Shown: positions 1 through 9,582, counted from the first letter of the stretch. The stretch is DNA of 64,000 bases from Pirellulales bacterium (GCA_028066245.1 JALCBR010000003.1:1-64000), one strand, 5' to 3'. The notes: generated by a model from the letters alone, not told the origin. A program made the numbers and translations.

Positions 1-1716
1 GAGATACACGCGCAATCGGGCCGAACAGACGATGGTGTCGACCTGATCTTCACCAATGGGCGAGTCTATTCGTTGAATTGGGATGAGCCTGCGCTTGACG
101 GGACGCCTGCGAACAATGCTCCCTACCGCGGTGGGCAATGGCGCCATGATGCTGAAGCGGTTGCTATCCGCGGAGGGGAGATCGTGCGTGTCGGTTCCAA
201 TCAAGATGTGATGGCGATGCGCACGGAAGGACGGACGCGTGTAGTAGATGTTCACGGCGCTTGCATCTTGCCTGGCTTTGTTGATGCACACACCCACGTG
301 GCAAACTTAGGCGCGGTGATGACGCAGCTTGATTTGCGTGGTGTGGAGACGCCGGAAGAGGCAATCGAACTTGCCGTTGCCTGGTCAAAAGATGTTCCTG
401 ACGGTAAGTGGATCGTTGGCCATGGTTGGGACGAAGGCGATTGGGCGACAGACGGCTATCCTGACTGGAGTGAGTTGAGCCGGAGGCTTCCGAATCATCC
501 AGTTGCCTTGGATGGGCTGCATGGATTCGCGACATGGGGAAACAAGCTCGCCTTTGAGAAGGCGGGAATTGACGTCGATACACGGAGTCCCGTGGGGGGT
601 GAAATCTCTAAGAACGAAGACGGCCAGCTGACCGGCATCCTCCTCAACAATGCCTCGAAGATGCTCGCCGCGGCAAGGCCTGCTCCCACGCCAGAGGAGC
701 GGATTCGAGATGTCGCTGCTGGCGCCGCCGAACTGAATCGTTCGGGCTATGTTGCCGTTCATGAAGCTGGCGTCTATTCCGGCGCTTGTGAAGCGTGGGA
801 ACACTTGGCTGAAAACAAGCAGCTCTCAATCCGCTTCTACGGCATGATCGCAGCAACGGATCCCAAGATGGTCGCGACGGCACTTGCGCGCGGACCATTT
901 CAGACCGAGGATAGCATGCTGTTTCTCCGTGGAGTCAAAGCTTATTACGATGGATCACTGGGTGCTCGCGGCGCGCGTTTGCTTGGAGACTACTCTGACA
1001 TGCACGGTCACCGTGGTGTCAGTGGTGACGGCTACGGGTTTGACCAAAGCGTGGTCACCACACTCATCCGCCGTGGATTTCAGGTGGGTATCCACGCGAT
1101 CGGCGATGCCGGCAATCGTGAAACGATTGACTATCTGGAGTCAGTCTTTCAGCAATATCCCAAAGGTCGGGAAGCTCGACATCGAATCGAGCATGCCCAG
1201 ATCTTGCACGTTGATGACATCCCGAGACTCAAGGAACTTGATCTCGTGGCGTCCATGCAACCTCCACACGCGGTGGAAGATATGACTTGGGCAAGGTATC
1301 GGCTCGGACGTGATCGACTGATGGGAGCCTATGCGTGGCGAACATTGAGAGAAACCGGTGCGGCCTTGGCGTTTGGGTCAGACTTGCATGGTTCAGATCA
1401 CAGTATCTTCTACGGCTTGCACGCGGCATTAACGCGGCGGAACAAACAGCAGCAGCCTGTTGGTGGCTGGTTTCCAGAGCAGTGTATGACTATTGAAGAA
1501 TCCATCCGCGGCTATACCTCTTGGCCGGCGTACGCCAGTCATCTTGAGAATAAAACCGGCGTTCTTGCGCCCGGTCGTTGGGCAGATGTGACCGTGATCG
1601 ATCTCGATCCGTTTGAACTAGCTGCCACTGACCCCGGCAAGATTCTGGATGGCAATGTGCTCCTGACGGTCGTCAATGGGCAGGTTGTTTTTGAAGCGAA
1701 GGCTGACGGGGAATAG
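1..1716 (+). CDS. Amidohydrolase family 3 (YtcJ-like), 5' end outside window
   Basis: Metal-dependent amidohydrolase of the YtcJ type, predicted to hydrolyse C-N bonds of an unknown small substrate in the cytoplasm. The reading frame is open from base 1 and the residues before the first ATG (base 73) already match the family N-terminus (LIFTNGRVYSL), so the gene begins upstream and is partial here. The barrel motifs are present: DAHTHV near base 283, HAIGDAGN near 1096, RIEHAQ near 1183 and GSDLHGSDHS near 1378. The C-terminal LAPGRWADVTVID segment is the usual beta-sandwich closure. The family is certain; the substrate cannot be read from sequence. Confidence 0.9.
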   Translation, partial: EIHAQSGRTDDGVDLIFTNGRVYSLNWDEPALDGTPANNAPYRGGQWRHDAEAVAIRGGEIVRVGSNQDVMAMRTEGRTRVVDVHGACILPGFVDAHTHVANLGAVMTQLDLRGVETPEEAIELAVAWSKDVPDGKWIVGHGWDEGDWATDGYPDWSELSRRLPNHPVALDGLHGFATWGNKLAFEKAGIDVDTRSPVGGEISKNEDGQLTGILLNNASKMLAAARPAPTPEERIRDVAAGAAELNRSGYVAVHEAGVYSGACEAWEHLAENKQLSIRFYGMIAATDPKMVATALARGPFQTEDSMLFLRGVKAYYDGSLGARGARLLGDYSDMHGHRGVSGDGYGFDQSVVTTLIRRGFQVGIHAIGDAGNRETIDYLESVFQQYPKGREARHRIEHAQILHVDDIPRLKELDLVASMQPPHAVEDMTWARYRLGRDRLMGAYAWRTLRETGAALAFGSDLHGSDHSIFYGLHAALTRRNKQQQPVGGWFPEQCMTIEESIRGYTSWPAYASHLENKTGVLAPGRWADVTVIDLDPFELAATDPGKILDGNVLLTVVNGQVVFEAKADGE

Positions 1717-1853
1717 AGCTCTGTGGCAAATCGTGACTGCGCCGGTTCGCTCCCTGCTCGGGGGAGCGAACATCGATGACCGTTTCTTGCGCTGATGATG
1801 GCTCGGTTTTAGCAGCACATCTCTTTCCTGCGCATGCTTTTGGGGGCGTGACA

Positions 1854-2657
1854 ATGCCAAGACAACACCGAATCAACGAGATCGTTTGGCGGCGGTATCT
1901 GATCTTTGTCGGCGTTGGATTTACATGTTTGGGGCTGTTTGTCTTAAGCGGCTTACTTACCAATTCATTCCCTGACGGGAACCAGTCGTTGTTATATGTG
2001 GTCGGTGTGGTCGTTTTTTTCCTGTTTTCAATCGGCCTCATCGTCTATGGAAGCTGGCCTGCTAAGAGCATCCTCTGTGTGCATTTCCGGGGTGTCTGGC
2101 GAGTTAATGGAGGACCCGAGATTCGGCATCCATTCCCTTGGACAGAAACGTCTCGCCAAGAAGATCAGCTGACCGCTTACCCTCGACAATCAAGGTTGTT
2201 CCTCGGTGCAGCGGTTCACTTGTGCTTAAGCACCGTATTGGCAATCACAGCCTTCCTGGAACAAGATCCAACTCTGGGGCTTTGGTTAACAATCTTCAGG
2301 CTTGGCTTTCTGGCACTTTCGGTTGTTGTGCTTGGGTTTTCGATCTCCTGGTTTCGGGCAGCGCAAAAGCGTGTTCCGCGCCTGTGCGTGAACGACTCGT
2401 TTGTGTCCGTGCAACAGCTGAGATCTGAAAAGCGAATTGCGTGGGCAGACATTGCCAGCATTGAGGAGTATTACGAGAAGTTTAGCGCTGTCATTCTCGT
2501 TCGCAAAGATGCTCCGGCCTTTGATCCCGACGCCCCCTTTCGCACAGCCAGGCCTCACTTTTCGCTCGTTCCAAACATATTTGGCTCTAACGTCACTTCG
2601 TTCGCGATGTTTCTGCGTGATTGCAAGAAGGCGTTCGATTCAAAATCCACATCCTGA
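1854..2657 (+). CDS. Integral membrane protein with PH-like C-terminal part
   Basis: Unrecognised 267-residue membrane protein. The ATG at 1854 is preferred over the upstream frame opening at 1776, because the protein then starts with a short basic segment followed directly by a hydrophobic helix. Two N-terminal transmembrane helices (about residues 15-37 and 49-70) are followed by a soluble stretch, a second helix pair (about 125-180), and a C-terminal domain of about 85 residues. The last domain (NDSFVSVQQLRSEKRIAW, then SIEEYYEKF) resembles the bacterial PH-like fold found in small membrane proteins. It follows the amidohydrolase at 137 bp, so it may have its own promoter. Function unknown. 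Confidence 0.65.
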   Translation: MPRQHRINEIVWRRYLIFVGVGFTCLGLFVLSGLLTNSFPDGNQSLLYVVGVVVFFLFSIGLIVYGSWPAKSILCVHFRGVWRVNGGPEIRHPFPWTETSRQEDQLTAYPRQSRLFLGAAVHLCLSTVLAITAFLEQDPTLGLWLTIFRLGFLALSVVVLGFSISWFRAAQKRVPRLCVNDSFVSVQQLRSEKRIAWADIASIEEYYEKFSAVILVRKDAPAFDPDAPFRTARPHFSLVPNIFGSNVTSFAMFLRDCKKAFDSKSTS

Positions 2658-2691
2658 ACAAGACTGTTCCATCGCGGGGGCGCCACGGCTT

Positions 2692-2714
2692 GCCAGCGCC
2701 CACTTCGGGCTGGC
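2692..2714. terminator. Weak hairpin between convergent genes
   Basis: GCCA and GCCC arms pair with GGGC and TGGC around a 5-base loop, with a 2-base bulge. It lies between the ends of the membrane protein and the convergent amidase. There is no clear U-tract on either side, so termination is only possible. Confidence 0.3.
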
Positions 2715-2942
2715 GACTCCGGATAAAGGAGCGACCATCGATGTTCGCTTCCGAACAGGCCGGACCGCATAGGCCAATTGAAGTTCTGCTAGCCAAACGG
2801 ACGCCGTGATGTCCAGTTCGTCAATGTTGGGGCAGAGCATCAACAAGCAAGTGCTCTAGAATTGGCATCACTTCAGGACCGCACCAACGAACGTGAATCC
2901 CAATTCCGAGATTCACGTCGCCGGTTGATCATCAACGGTCAG

Positions 2943-4748
2943 TTAATAGTTCATTCCGTCGTCATCATCTGCATTCTCACCGCCATCCCCTCCGGATTTA
3001 TCAGCCTCTTTGGCGGCCAAGAATTTTTCCAGCGGCGGGCGTTGGATATGGAAGCTGGTCGCTTGCTGATAGGCATGTGCCACGGCCAACAACTCCGTCT
3101 CACCAAAAAGCTGACCGGTGAACGTAATGCACTGCGGAACTTCCTCTCCGCGACGTTGCGCAAATCCGATCGGCAGCACGGCGCTTGGATGGCCGGTCAA
3201 GTTTGTGAGCGTAAGATCATTGCCACCCACATAGAGATCGACTTCCTTCATCGTTTCGCGCATCTCTGCAATGACTTTGGCGCGAATCCGGTTGGCTCGT
3301 AGGTATTCGACAGCCGGCGTGAACTGAGCCACGCGGAAAGAACCGGGCCAACTGTTGAGTCCTTCTGTCAGGTTGCGACGGGTCACCTCATCATGTGCGG
3401 CGGCGGCTTCCGTGTTGAGAATGGTGGTAAGCGAACTGACTGGATAGGAATTGGGGAGCGTGATCTGCTTGAGAGTGACGCCCAGCTCCTTCAAGACTTG
3501 TAATTCCGGCCGATCAGAATCCTCGCGGCGCCGGCTGGGGAAATAGCCAACTGTCATGTCACGCAGGTCTCGCTGCGGTGGCCAATGGAAGGGACGATCC
3601 TGCGCAGTAGAGTCCAGACCGTCAAAGCCGTGAATTGCCGAGAAGACAATCGCTGCGTCTTCGATGCTGCGGCAAATCGGACCAATCTTATCCATCGTCC
3701 AACTGAGCGTCATGCAGCCGTAACGGCTCACACGGCCAAAGGTTGGCCGCAGGGAACTGTTTCCGCAGCGACGACTGGGCGACACGATGCTGCCGAGGGT
3801 TTCACTTCCCAACGCGAAACCCACGCAGCCTGCGGCGACTGCGCTCGAGGAACCAGCGGACGACCCGCTGGAGCCTTCCTGGGGGTTCCATGGATTGCGG
3901 GTCATCGTTCTATACCAACGATCTCCCTGCGCCAGTGCTCCCAGAGAAAGCTTGGCGAGCAGCACGGCGCCTGCCTCTTCCAGACGCTTGGCAACTGTGG
4001 CAGTTTCTTCCAGCATCTGATCTCGATACGGAAGAGCTCCCCAGGTCGTCGGGTAGCCTGGCACAGCGATGAGATCTTTGGCTCCCCAGGGGATTCCATG
4101 CAGAGGTCCGCGGTAACGTCCGGCGGCAATCTCCTGATCCGCCTGCTTTGCCTGCTTGAGCGCTAGGTCATCGGTATAGTTGATGACGAATTGCAGCAAC
4201 GGATCATACTTCCGCAGCCGTGCCAGGTAGAGCTTGGTGAGTTCCGTCGATGTCACCTTGCGCGTTCGCAATAGCGCCGCCAACTCGGTCACCGGCAGGA
4301 ATGCCAGGCGTTCGTCGTCATCCGGACGAACTGGCGCAGAGCGTTCCGAGAGCTGAGCCGAGCCGCGATCGCCTGCGTTTGCCGGCGGCAGCCAAGGAGC
4401 CGGGTTGAACGCAAGCACCGGTGCATCACCGTTGACGATCGGAACTGCTCGCATTCGTTCAAAGGTGCCAATCGCTCGATTCAACCCTCGGGCGGCTGAT
4501 TCGCGGTTCCTTTCGCTCAATTCCAGCCCAGAGATCCACTCGGCTTGATGAACCATTTCCGCGGTTACGCGGCTTTGCCCTTGCACGACGTTGGCCAGAG
4601 CTCTTTGAAACACAACCGTGCCGACTCCCAATCCGGCCAACACTTGAAACGCGCGGCGGCGCGAGAGTTTGCCTGCTGGCTGCTGGCTGTGGATGGACTC
4701 GCCGGAGATTTCCGTTTCAACTGGAGACGCTTCGTGGAGATCGGACAT
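2943..4748 (-). CDS. Amidase (amidase signature family), possible Tat substrate
   Basis: Amidase-signature enzyme of 601 residues, expected to hydrolyse amides with a Ser-cisSer-Lys triad. Lys near residue 224 (GAKDLIAVPG), the cis-Ser in GSSGSSAG (about 292-299) and the nucleophile Ser near 320 (GSETLGSIVSPS) are all visible. The N-terminus has three consecutive arginines at 30-32 (KLSRRRAF) followed by a hydrophobic, Gly-rich segment, which looks like a twin-arginine signal, so export is likely. The family is usually 450-500 residues; the extra length is an N-terminal region before residue 150. The C-terminus is unusually acidic and Gly/Asn-rich. The substrate is unknown; GatA is unlikely because of the export signal. 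Confidence 0.85.
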   Translation of the reverse strand: MSDLHEASPVETEISGESIHSQQPAGKLSRRRAFQVLAGLGVGTVVFQRALANVVQGQSRVTAEMVHQAEWISGLELSERNRESAARGLNRAIGTFERMRAVPIVNGDAPVLAFNPAPWLPPANAGDRGSAQLSERSAPVRPDDDERLAFLPVTELAALLRTRKVTSTELTKLYLARLRKYDPLLQFVINYTDDLALKQAKQADQEIAAGRYRGPLHGIPWGAKDLIAVPGYPTTWGALPYRDQMLEETATVAKRLEEAGAVLLAKLSLGALAQGDRWYRTMTRNPWNPQEGSSGSSAGSSSAVAAGCVGFALGSETLGSIVSPSRRCGNSSLRPTFGRVSRYGCMTLSWTMDKIGPICRSIEDAAIVFSAIHGFDGLDSTAQDRPFHWPPQRDLRDMTVGYFPSRRREDSDRPELQVLKELGVTLKQITLPNSYPVSSLTTILNTEAAAAHDEVTRRNLTEGLNSWPGSFRVAQFTPAVEYLRANRIRAKVIAEMRETMKEVDLYVGGNDLTLTNLTGHPSAVLPIGFAQRRGEEVPQCITFTGQLFGETELLAVAHAYQQATSFHIQRPPLEKFLAAKEADKSGGDGGENADDDDGMNY

Positions 4749-4933
4749 AGGATTTGCCTTGGGCGTGCTGGAATCATGAAATGACTGCGGTGCGAGATCG
4801 ATTGTAATTCCTGCTCAACCGCCAAGAAACGCGCAGCCGGCAGATTTATCAACACCAGGTTTTGCGATTGTGAGGGGCACTACGCTCCAGCGGCATGAGG
4901 GCAGGCTATCATTGAGTGGAGGCACCAAAGAGG

Positions 4934-5242
4934 ATGTATGAGATGAAGATTTATCGCGGACATCGATCAATCCGAGGCGCCATCGTTGAGGTGGACGGGG
5001 CGCCCTTGGCGCCGGCCAACCTGCCGGGGCACGATGTCGAGCTGGCATTTGAGTGGGGATACAACGGCAGCGGTCCAGAACACCTGGCGTTGGCCATTCT
5101 GGCGGACTGCTTGGGTGAAGAATCCGCGCTCGTCGCGTCACGCGAGTTCAAGCGCAAATTCGTGGCAGGTTTTGACGACGTGTGGGAAGTCTCTGAAGGG
5201 GAAATCCGCGCCTGGTTCGATGGGCAGAAGCTGCTAGATTAG
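4934..5242 (+). CDS. DUF6166-like small protein
   Basis: A 102-residue soluble protein whose N-terminal YRGHRSIRGAIVEVDG and central EFEWGY-like segment (ELAFEWGYNGSGPEHLALAI) match my recollection of the DUF6166 family, whose function is unknown. The ATG at 4934 follows a purine-rich stretch; a second ATG lies three codons later. The upstream in-frame start at 4916 would add six unlikely residues. It stands alone between the divergent amidase and the next plus-strand gene, with the shared intergenic region presumably holding both promoters. Confidence 0.7.
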   Translation: MYEMKIYRGHRSIRGAIVEVDGAPLAPANLPGHDVELAFEWGYNGSGPEHLALAILADCLGEESALVASREFKRKFVAGFDDVWEVSEGEIRAWFDGQKLLD

Positions 5243-5429
5243 CTGACTGTTTGGTTATCGCTGAGCTATCTCTGAATTCCACGAAGGGGCCGTGGTCGAG
5301 ATGGTCCATGATCTGCTATCCAGGCGAGGTTTGCTGTCGCGCTTGTCTCCAAGTTGAAACGTCACGATGGCGCTTTCAACGGCTAGTTCGGCGTGCTCGA
5401 ATGCGAATCTCTTCGCTCCCGATTCCTCC

Positions 5430-6251
5430 ATGCCCAGGCGTGAAATCGAAAACTGCCGCGCGATCATCACCGGCGCTTCTTCCGGCATCGGCCGCGCGCT
5501 GGCACGCGCGCTGGCGAAAGAACATGCGCAGCTTGTCCTTGTTGCGCGGCGAGAAAATCGATTGAAGGCCTTGGCCGGTGAACTCTCGACAGACGGAGCC
5601 AAGTGTGAGATCACTGTGGGCGACATCACGTCACACGAAGTTCGGCAAGCATGCATCAATCAGGCAGTTCAAGCGTTCGGCGGACTTGACCTCCTCGTCA
5701 ATAACGCAGGCATCGGTGCTTGGGGATACTTTGCTGACTCAGACGAAGCGACTTTGCGCAGCGTGATGGAGGTCAACTTCTTTGCGCTTACTGAGCTGAC
5801 GCGGTTGGCGATCCCGCATTTGCAGGAAGCAAAGCAGCCTGCCATTGTGAATATCGGCTCCATCATCGGCCACCACGGGCTGCCGGCCATGTCTGAATAC
5901 AGCGCCAGCAAGGGCGCAGTCCGCGGGTTCACGGAGTCTTTGCGAGCGGAGCTCATCGACCGCGTTCACGTGATGTTGGTCAGTCCAGCCACCACCGCCA
6001 CAGAGTTCTTTGACGCTCGATCGAGGAATCGTGCCAGCGAAGGTGCGGAAGTGAAGAGCAAAGGCCGCTCGCGCTGGCGTGCGAAGAAGCCCCTCTCCGC
6101 GGAAGCCGTCGCCGCCGCTACGCTGGCAGGAGTTCGCAAGGGTAGACGTGAGGTCTTTCCCGGCGTCACGCCCAAGCTCATTCGTTTGGTAAGCCGCTTC
6201 TTTCCTTGGCTGGTTGAACGCATGGTTGAAGCTGGTGAACGGAAATCGTGA
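5430..6251 (+). CDS. Short-chain dehydrogenase/reductase
   Basis: Classical SDR oxidoreductase of 273 residues using NAD(P)H in the cytoplasm. It has the cofactor motif TGASSGIG near the N-terminus, the NNAG motif (LLVNNAGIG), a catalytic Ser in the IGSIIG segment and YSASK as the YxxxK pair. The ATG at 5430 places the Rossmann strand about 10 residues in, as usual. The tail contains a hydrophobic, membrane-attaching helix (LIRLVSRFFPWLVERMV), common in the DltE/YqjQ-like branch. It is convergent with manA. Substrate not assignable. Confidence 0.9.
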   Translation: MPRREIENCRAIITGASSGIGRALARALAKEHAQLVLVARRENRLKALAGELSTDGAKCEITVGDITSHEVRQACINQAVQAFGGLDLLVNNAGIGAWGYFADSDEATLRSVMEVNFFALTELTRLAIPHLQEAKQPAIVNIGSIIGHHGLPAMSEYSASKGAVRGFTESLRAELIDRVHVMLVSPATTATEFFDARSRNRASEGAEVKSKGRSRWRAKKPLSAEAVAAATLAGVRKGRREVFPGVTPKLIRLVSRFFPWLVERMVEAGERKS

Positions 6252-6330
6252 TATCCCGCATAGGCCGGCAGAGTGTGGGATCAGTTGCATCGCAGCTTGC
6301 TGCCAAGACCTGATGGGTCAGCGTTGCCCG

Positions 6331-7320
6331 TCACGGCAGGAAGATGTCCAGCATCGTGCACGACGCCGTCGGCAAAATCGCAATCTCGCCAGTGCAGGCA
6401 GGTACAAGCAACGTCGAGCCGGTGGTGAGCGTTTGTGCTTCCGCAGATGGCAATTCTGCCGCTTCCGTAGGGGAGACCGTCGCCTGACCGGAAAGCACCG
6501 CCAGGATATGCATGCGGTCGTCACCGCCTCTTACCGACTTGCCATGTAGTTGACCACGTTCGAGCACAAACTTGTCGCATGCAACAAGCTGCTCCCAGCC
6601 TTCGCGCGCCACCGGACGTGGAGTCTGCGGGCTGACGGGGCCACGCTCAAAATCGATCACTCCCAAGGCTTCAGTGACGTGCAATTGCCGTGGCTGGCCA
6701 TCTGTTCCAACGCGATTCCAGTCATACAGACGGAATGTCGTATCGCTTGATTGTTGGATTTCGGCAATCAAAATTCCTTCGCCGATGGCGTGCACGGTTC
6801 CCGCTGGCAAAAAGACGCAATCACCAGGCTGAACAGGGATTTCATGCAGACAAAGCTCACAAGTTCCCCGCTTGATCTCGCGTTCGAGCGCGGCTTTGTC
6901 AAATCCTCGTTTGAGACCAGCGTACAGCTTCGCGCCAGGCTCACAATCAACGATGACCCACGCTTCCGTTTTTCCCAAGTCTGGTGGAGTTTGATGCGAC
7001 GCCTGCTCGTCGTTGGGATGAACTTGAACCGAGAGTGCGCGTTGTGCATCAAGGAACTTGAACAGCAGGGGGAAGTTTGTTTGCGGGTGATGCCTGCCCA
7101 GCAGGGCCAGGCCATGATCAGCGACAAGTTGACCGAGCGTCATGCCCGCCAACGGACCTTCCGCAACCACGCTCTGGTCCTGTCCATGGTCGGCCACTTC
7201 CCAGCTCTCGGCATAGTCGGTTCCTTCGCCGAGATCTTTTCCCAGTTCGGCCAGGCGACGGCCTCCCCATACGTAACGCTTGAGCAAAGGGCGAAATCGC
7301 AGCAAAGGCAACTTTGTCAT
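6331..7320 (-). CDS. manA: Mannose-6-phosphate isomerase, class I
   Basis: Zinc enzyme interconverting mannose-6-phosphate and fructose-6-phosphate, supplying GDP-mannose and related sugars. The 329-residue protein shows the cupin metal site: QVHPND (about residue 98) and GKTEAW, plus the later PAGTVHAIGEG histidine. The N-terminal RFRPLLKRYVWGGRRL is typical of the short bacterial class I (YvyI/ManA) forms. The ATG at 7320 is the first in frame. It lies upstream of tatC on the opposite strand and could feed the glycan operon at 20.9-30.5 kb, although that link is only inferred. Confidence 0.93.
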   Translation of the reverse strand: MTKLPLLRFRPLLKRYVWGGRRLAELGKDLGEGTDYAESWEVADHGQDQSVVAEGPLAGMTLGQLVADHGLALLGRHHPQTNFPLLFKFLDAQRALSVQVHPNDEQASHQTPPDLGKTEAWVIVDCEPGAKLYAGLKRGFDKAALEREIKRGTCELCLHEIPVQPGDCVFLPAGTVHAIGEGILIAEIQQSSDTTFRLYDWNRVGTDGQPRQLHVTEALGVIDFERGPVSPQTPRPVAREGWEQLVACDKFVLERGQLHGKSVRGGDDRMHILAVLSGQATVSPTEAAELPSAEAQTLTTGSTLLVPACTGEIAILPTASCTMLDIFLP

Positions 7321-7715
7321 CGGGCTGGGAGCGCGTGAATTCCTGGTTCAGGTGAATTGCATATCTCGCCTGAGGAAATCTGGTCAGAATCGATCGACCG
7401 TCATCTTCCTGTTTCGTGGGGAATGATCAACCACGCCTGGCTGGGAGCATCCATGGTGCGGGTGCTTCGCTCGTCCTTGAGCTGCTGAGTCTTGCGTTTC
7501 TGTCTGGTAGCAAAGTGCCATCAGAACGTCGCAGGAGGCATTGTGATTTCGCCCGGATTACTCGCACACCAGGTGAGGATCCTCGCAGCCATGGTCTCGG
7601 CACGAGCTCTAGCCTAGGCCACAATTTACGGCAAGTTTACGCATCATTGCCGCTCTGCGCGGTGCTTGATATTATCGCCTTGGCCCTTCCGTGAGTCTCT
7701 TCTAGCGAGCTTGTC
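7321..7715. other. Intergenic region between manA and tatC
   Basis: Divergent promoter region of 395 bases. No open frame here has a recognisable domain. A possible sigma-70 promoter for tatC is given separately. Confidence 0.6.
7647..7675 (+). promoter_or_regulatory. Candidate sigma-70 promoter of tatC
   Basis: TTGCCG at 7647-7652 and TATTAT at 7670-7675 are separated by 17 bases, matching four and five positions of the -35 and -10 consensus. Transcription would start near 7682, about 34 bases before the tatC ATG. Confidence 0.4.
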
Positions 7716-9185
7716 ATGCCGCTCAAGACAGATCAAGACCTGTTCACGAATTCGACAATGACCTTCGGGGAGCACCTCGATGAACTCCGCGTTTGCCTAT
7801 TCAGGGCACTGTTGGGGCTTCTTGTCGCCTTTGGACTGGTTTTGCTGTTGGGCCTTCCGGATCGTGTCATCAAGTTTATCGAAGGGCCGCTGGGCGACTC
7901 GCTGCAAGAGTTTTATCTCTCACAGTCTGAAGGTCATGTCGAGGAAAGCTTGAACCGGCTGAGAGAAGCCGGCCATGCCGCGCCGGATATCAATCTCATT
8001 CGCGAGGCCATCACCGTTGACCGGCTGTTGCCGGAAGTTGACTTCGTCGACGCTCGGCAGACTTGGGACTCGCTGGCGCAAACCTACGGAGTGAATGCGG
8101 CGACATCTGTGATCCCAGACTTCGCCCGAAACGACATCCTTTCGCCCACTGAGCTTTGCCAACAGGTTCTTGCGGGCCGTGACGCTGATGGTGAAAACCC
8201 CGGCAAGCGAGTGTGGGAATTATTGGATCAGCCTGCGCAGCAACTTGTCACCAAGATCGCAGACTTGCAAGCGGACCAAGTGACCCAGGAGGATCACGGC
8301 GCGCTGGCAGCGGGTATCAAAGGTCTGATCTTGGAGAATGAGGATTTCTATCGGCAAGATGATTTTAGCGAAATCCGAGAGACTGAACCGGTCACAGACT
8401 TTCTCGCCGCCGACAAGCTCGCCAAACGGCAACATGCTCGATTGGAACAAGCCGAAAACAACCGAGACAGTTATACGCCAGTTCAATTCAACGCGTTGCT
8501 CCTGACGGCTGCCTTTCCTGACATGATCGCTGCTGGTCCGCGGCGCAATTCAATGATGATGCTGATCCGTTGGCATCGGATCGAGGACGATCCGCGGATT
8601 TCCATCAAGAGTCTCGGCGTTCATGAAGCATTCATGATCTGGCTCAAAGCGGCGATCATGGTCTCACTGGTCATCGCCAGCCCTTGGGTCTTTTGGCAAA
8701 TTTGGAGCTTTGTGGCCTCCGGCCTCTACAAGCATGAGCGGCGCTACATTCATCTTTTTCTGCCGATTAGCGTGCTGCTGTTTATCGGCGGAGCGGCGCT
8801 GTGCTTCTTCTTTGTGTTTCACTACGTGATTGGCTTCTTGCTGAGTTTCAACGCGGGCTCCGGGATCGATCCTGACATTCGCATCAGCGAGTGGTTCGGC
8901 ATGGCCTTGTTTCTGCCGATTGGTTTTGGCATCTCTTTTCAGTTGCCGCTCGTGATGTTGTTCCTGCAGCGGATTGGCATCTTCAGCGTGAAGGCGTACT
9001 TGCAGAAGTGGCGGGTCGCCGTGCTCGTGATTTGCGTGATCGCCATGCTGCTCACGCCGGCAGATCCTTGGAGCATGGTCTTGATGGCGGCGCCGCTAGT
9101 GGTTTTGTACTTCGGTGGCATTCTGCTCTGCCGATTCTGGCCGAACAGTCGCAACCCCTTCCGCGACGCTGACCTGACCACGTAG
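7716..9185 (+). CDS. tatC: Sec-independent translocase TatC with large insertion
   Basis: Core membrane subunit of the twin-arginine translocase, which recognises folded proteins bearing RR signal peptides. The diagnostic HLDELR motif (residues 20-25) precedes helix 1. Helices 2-6 occupy about residues 300-480, with the family-typical segments ASPWVFWQIWSFVASGLY, FGISFQLPLVMLF and MLLTPADPWS. The protein has 489 residues against about 250 in the family. The excess is an extended hydrophilic block of roughly 240 residues (about 60-300) between helices 1 and 2, on the periplasmic side in the TatC topology. I recall similar extensions in planctomycetes. No tatA/B gene is adjacent. Confidence 0.93.
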   Translation: MPLKTDQDLFTNSTMTFGEHLDELRVCLFRALLGLLVAFGLVLLLGLPDRVIKFIEGPLGDSLQEFYLSQSEGHVEESLNRLREAGHAAPDINLIREAITVDRLLPEVDFVDARQTWDSLAQTYGVNAATSVIPDFARNDILSPTELCQQVLAGRDADGENPGKRVWELLDQPAQQLVTKIADLQADQVTQEDHGALAAGIKGLILENEDFYRQDDFSEIRETEPVTDFLAADKLAKRQHARLEQAENNRDSYTPVQFNALLLTAAFPDMIAAGPRRNSMMMLIRWHRIEDDPRISIKSLGVHEAFMIWLKAAIMVSLVIASPWVFWQIWSFVASGLYKHERRYIHLFLPISVLLFIGGAALCFFFVFHYVIGFLLSFNAGSGIDPDIRISEWFGMALFLPIGFGISFQLPLVMLFLQRIGIFSVKAYLQKWRVAVLVICVIAMLLTPADPWSMVLMAAPLVVLYFGGILLCRFWPNSRNPFRDADLTT

Positions 9186-9246
9186 GACAGTGCGAAAGTC
9201 TTTTTGTACAGCTGGCTATGCGCGGGCTGCCAGTTCATGCATCGTC

Positions 9247-9582
9247 TTATGAGGAAAGTGCCCCTACCAACTCCCTCAACGTCAAGTCTTGACCAAAAAG
9301 CTCCTCAGGGAGGCGCCTACCAAACTCGTCTTCCAGCTCGATGACAAATTCGACGGCTGCAAGAGAATCCAGTTCGCTCAGTCGCTTGTCGAGATTTCCC
9401 TCGGTGATACTCATCCCGCTAGGATTTGTTACTGCCCAGATAAGCAATTGGCCGCATTGAGGGCAGGAAGCGTCCGCGAGATCCGCCTGACTCCATGGCT
9501 CGGACGGCTCAATCACAAGGATTTTGCCGCAGACAGAGCAATGCCGCGAGCGACCATCTGGCGTGCCTGATGAGATGAACAT
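9247..9582 (-). CDS. Zinc-ribbon plus acyl-carrier-protein-like fusion
   Basis: Small 111-residue protein in two parts. The N-terminal half has two CxxC knuckles (CSVCGK and CPQCGQ), spaced like a zinc ribbon. The C-terminal half looks like an acyl carrier protein, with the phosphopantetheine-type motif ELDSLAAVEFVIELEDEFG and a following helix (LPEELFGQDLTLRELVGAL). The Ser in DSL would carry the prosthetic group. The ATG at 9582 follows AGGGG; a GTG start at 9624 would add 14 residues. No acyl-carrier-using enzyme is next to it, so its partner is unknown. The ACP fold is well supported by pattern; covalent modification is inferred. Confidence 0.7.
   Translation of the reverse strand: MFISSGTPDGRSRHCSVCGKILVIEPSEPWSQADLADASCPQCGQLLIWAVTNPSGMSITEGNLDKRLSELDSLAAVEFVIELEDEFGRRLPEELFGQDLTLRELVGALSS

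Noticed and set aside
7416-7694. 92-codon frame before tatC.
   Set aside because: No domain, overlaps the probable tatC promoter and lacks a ribosome site.
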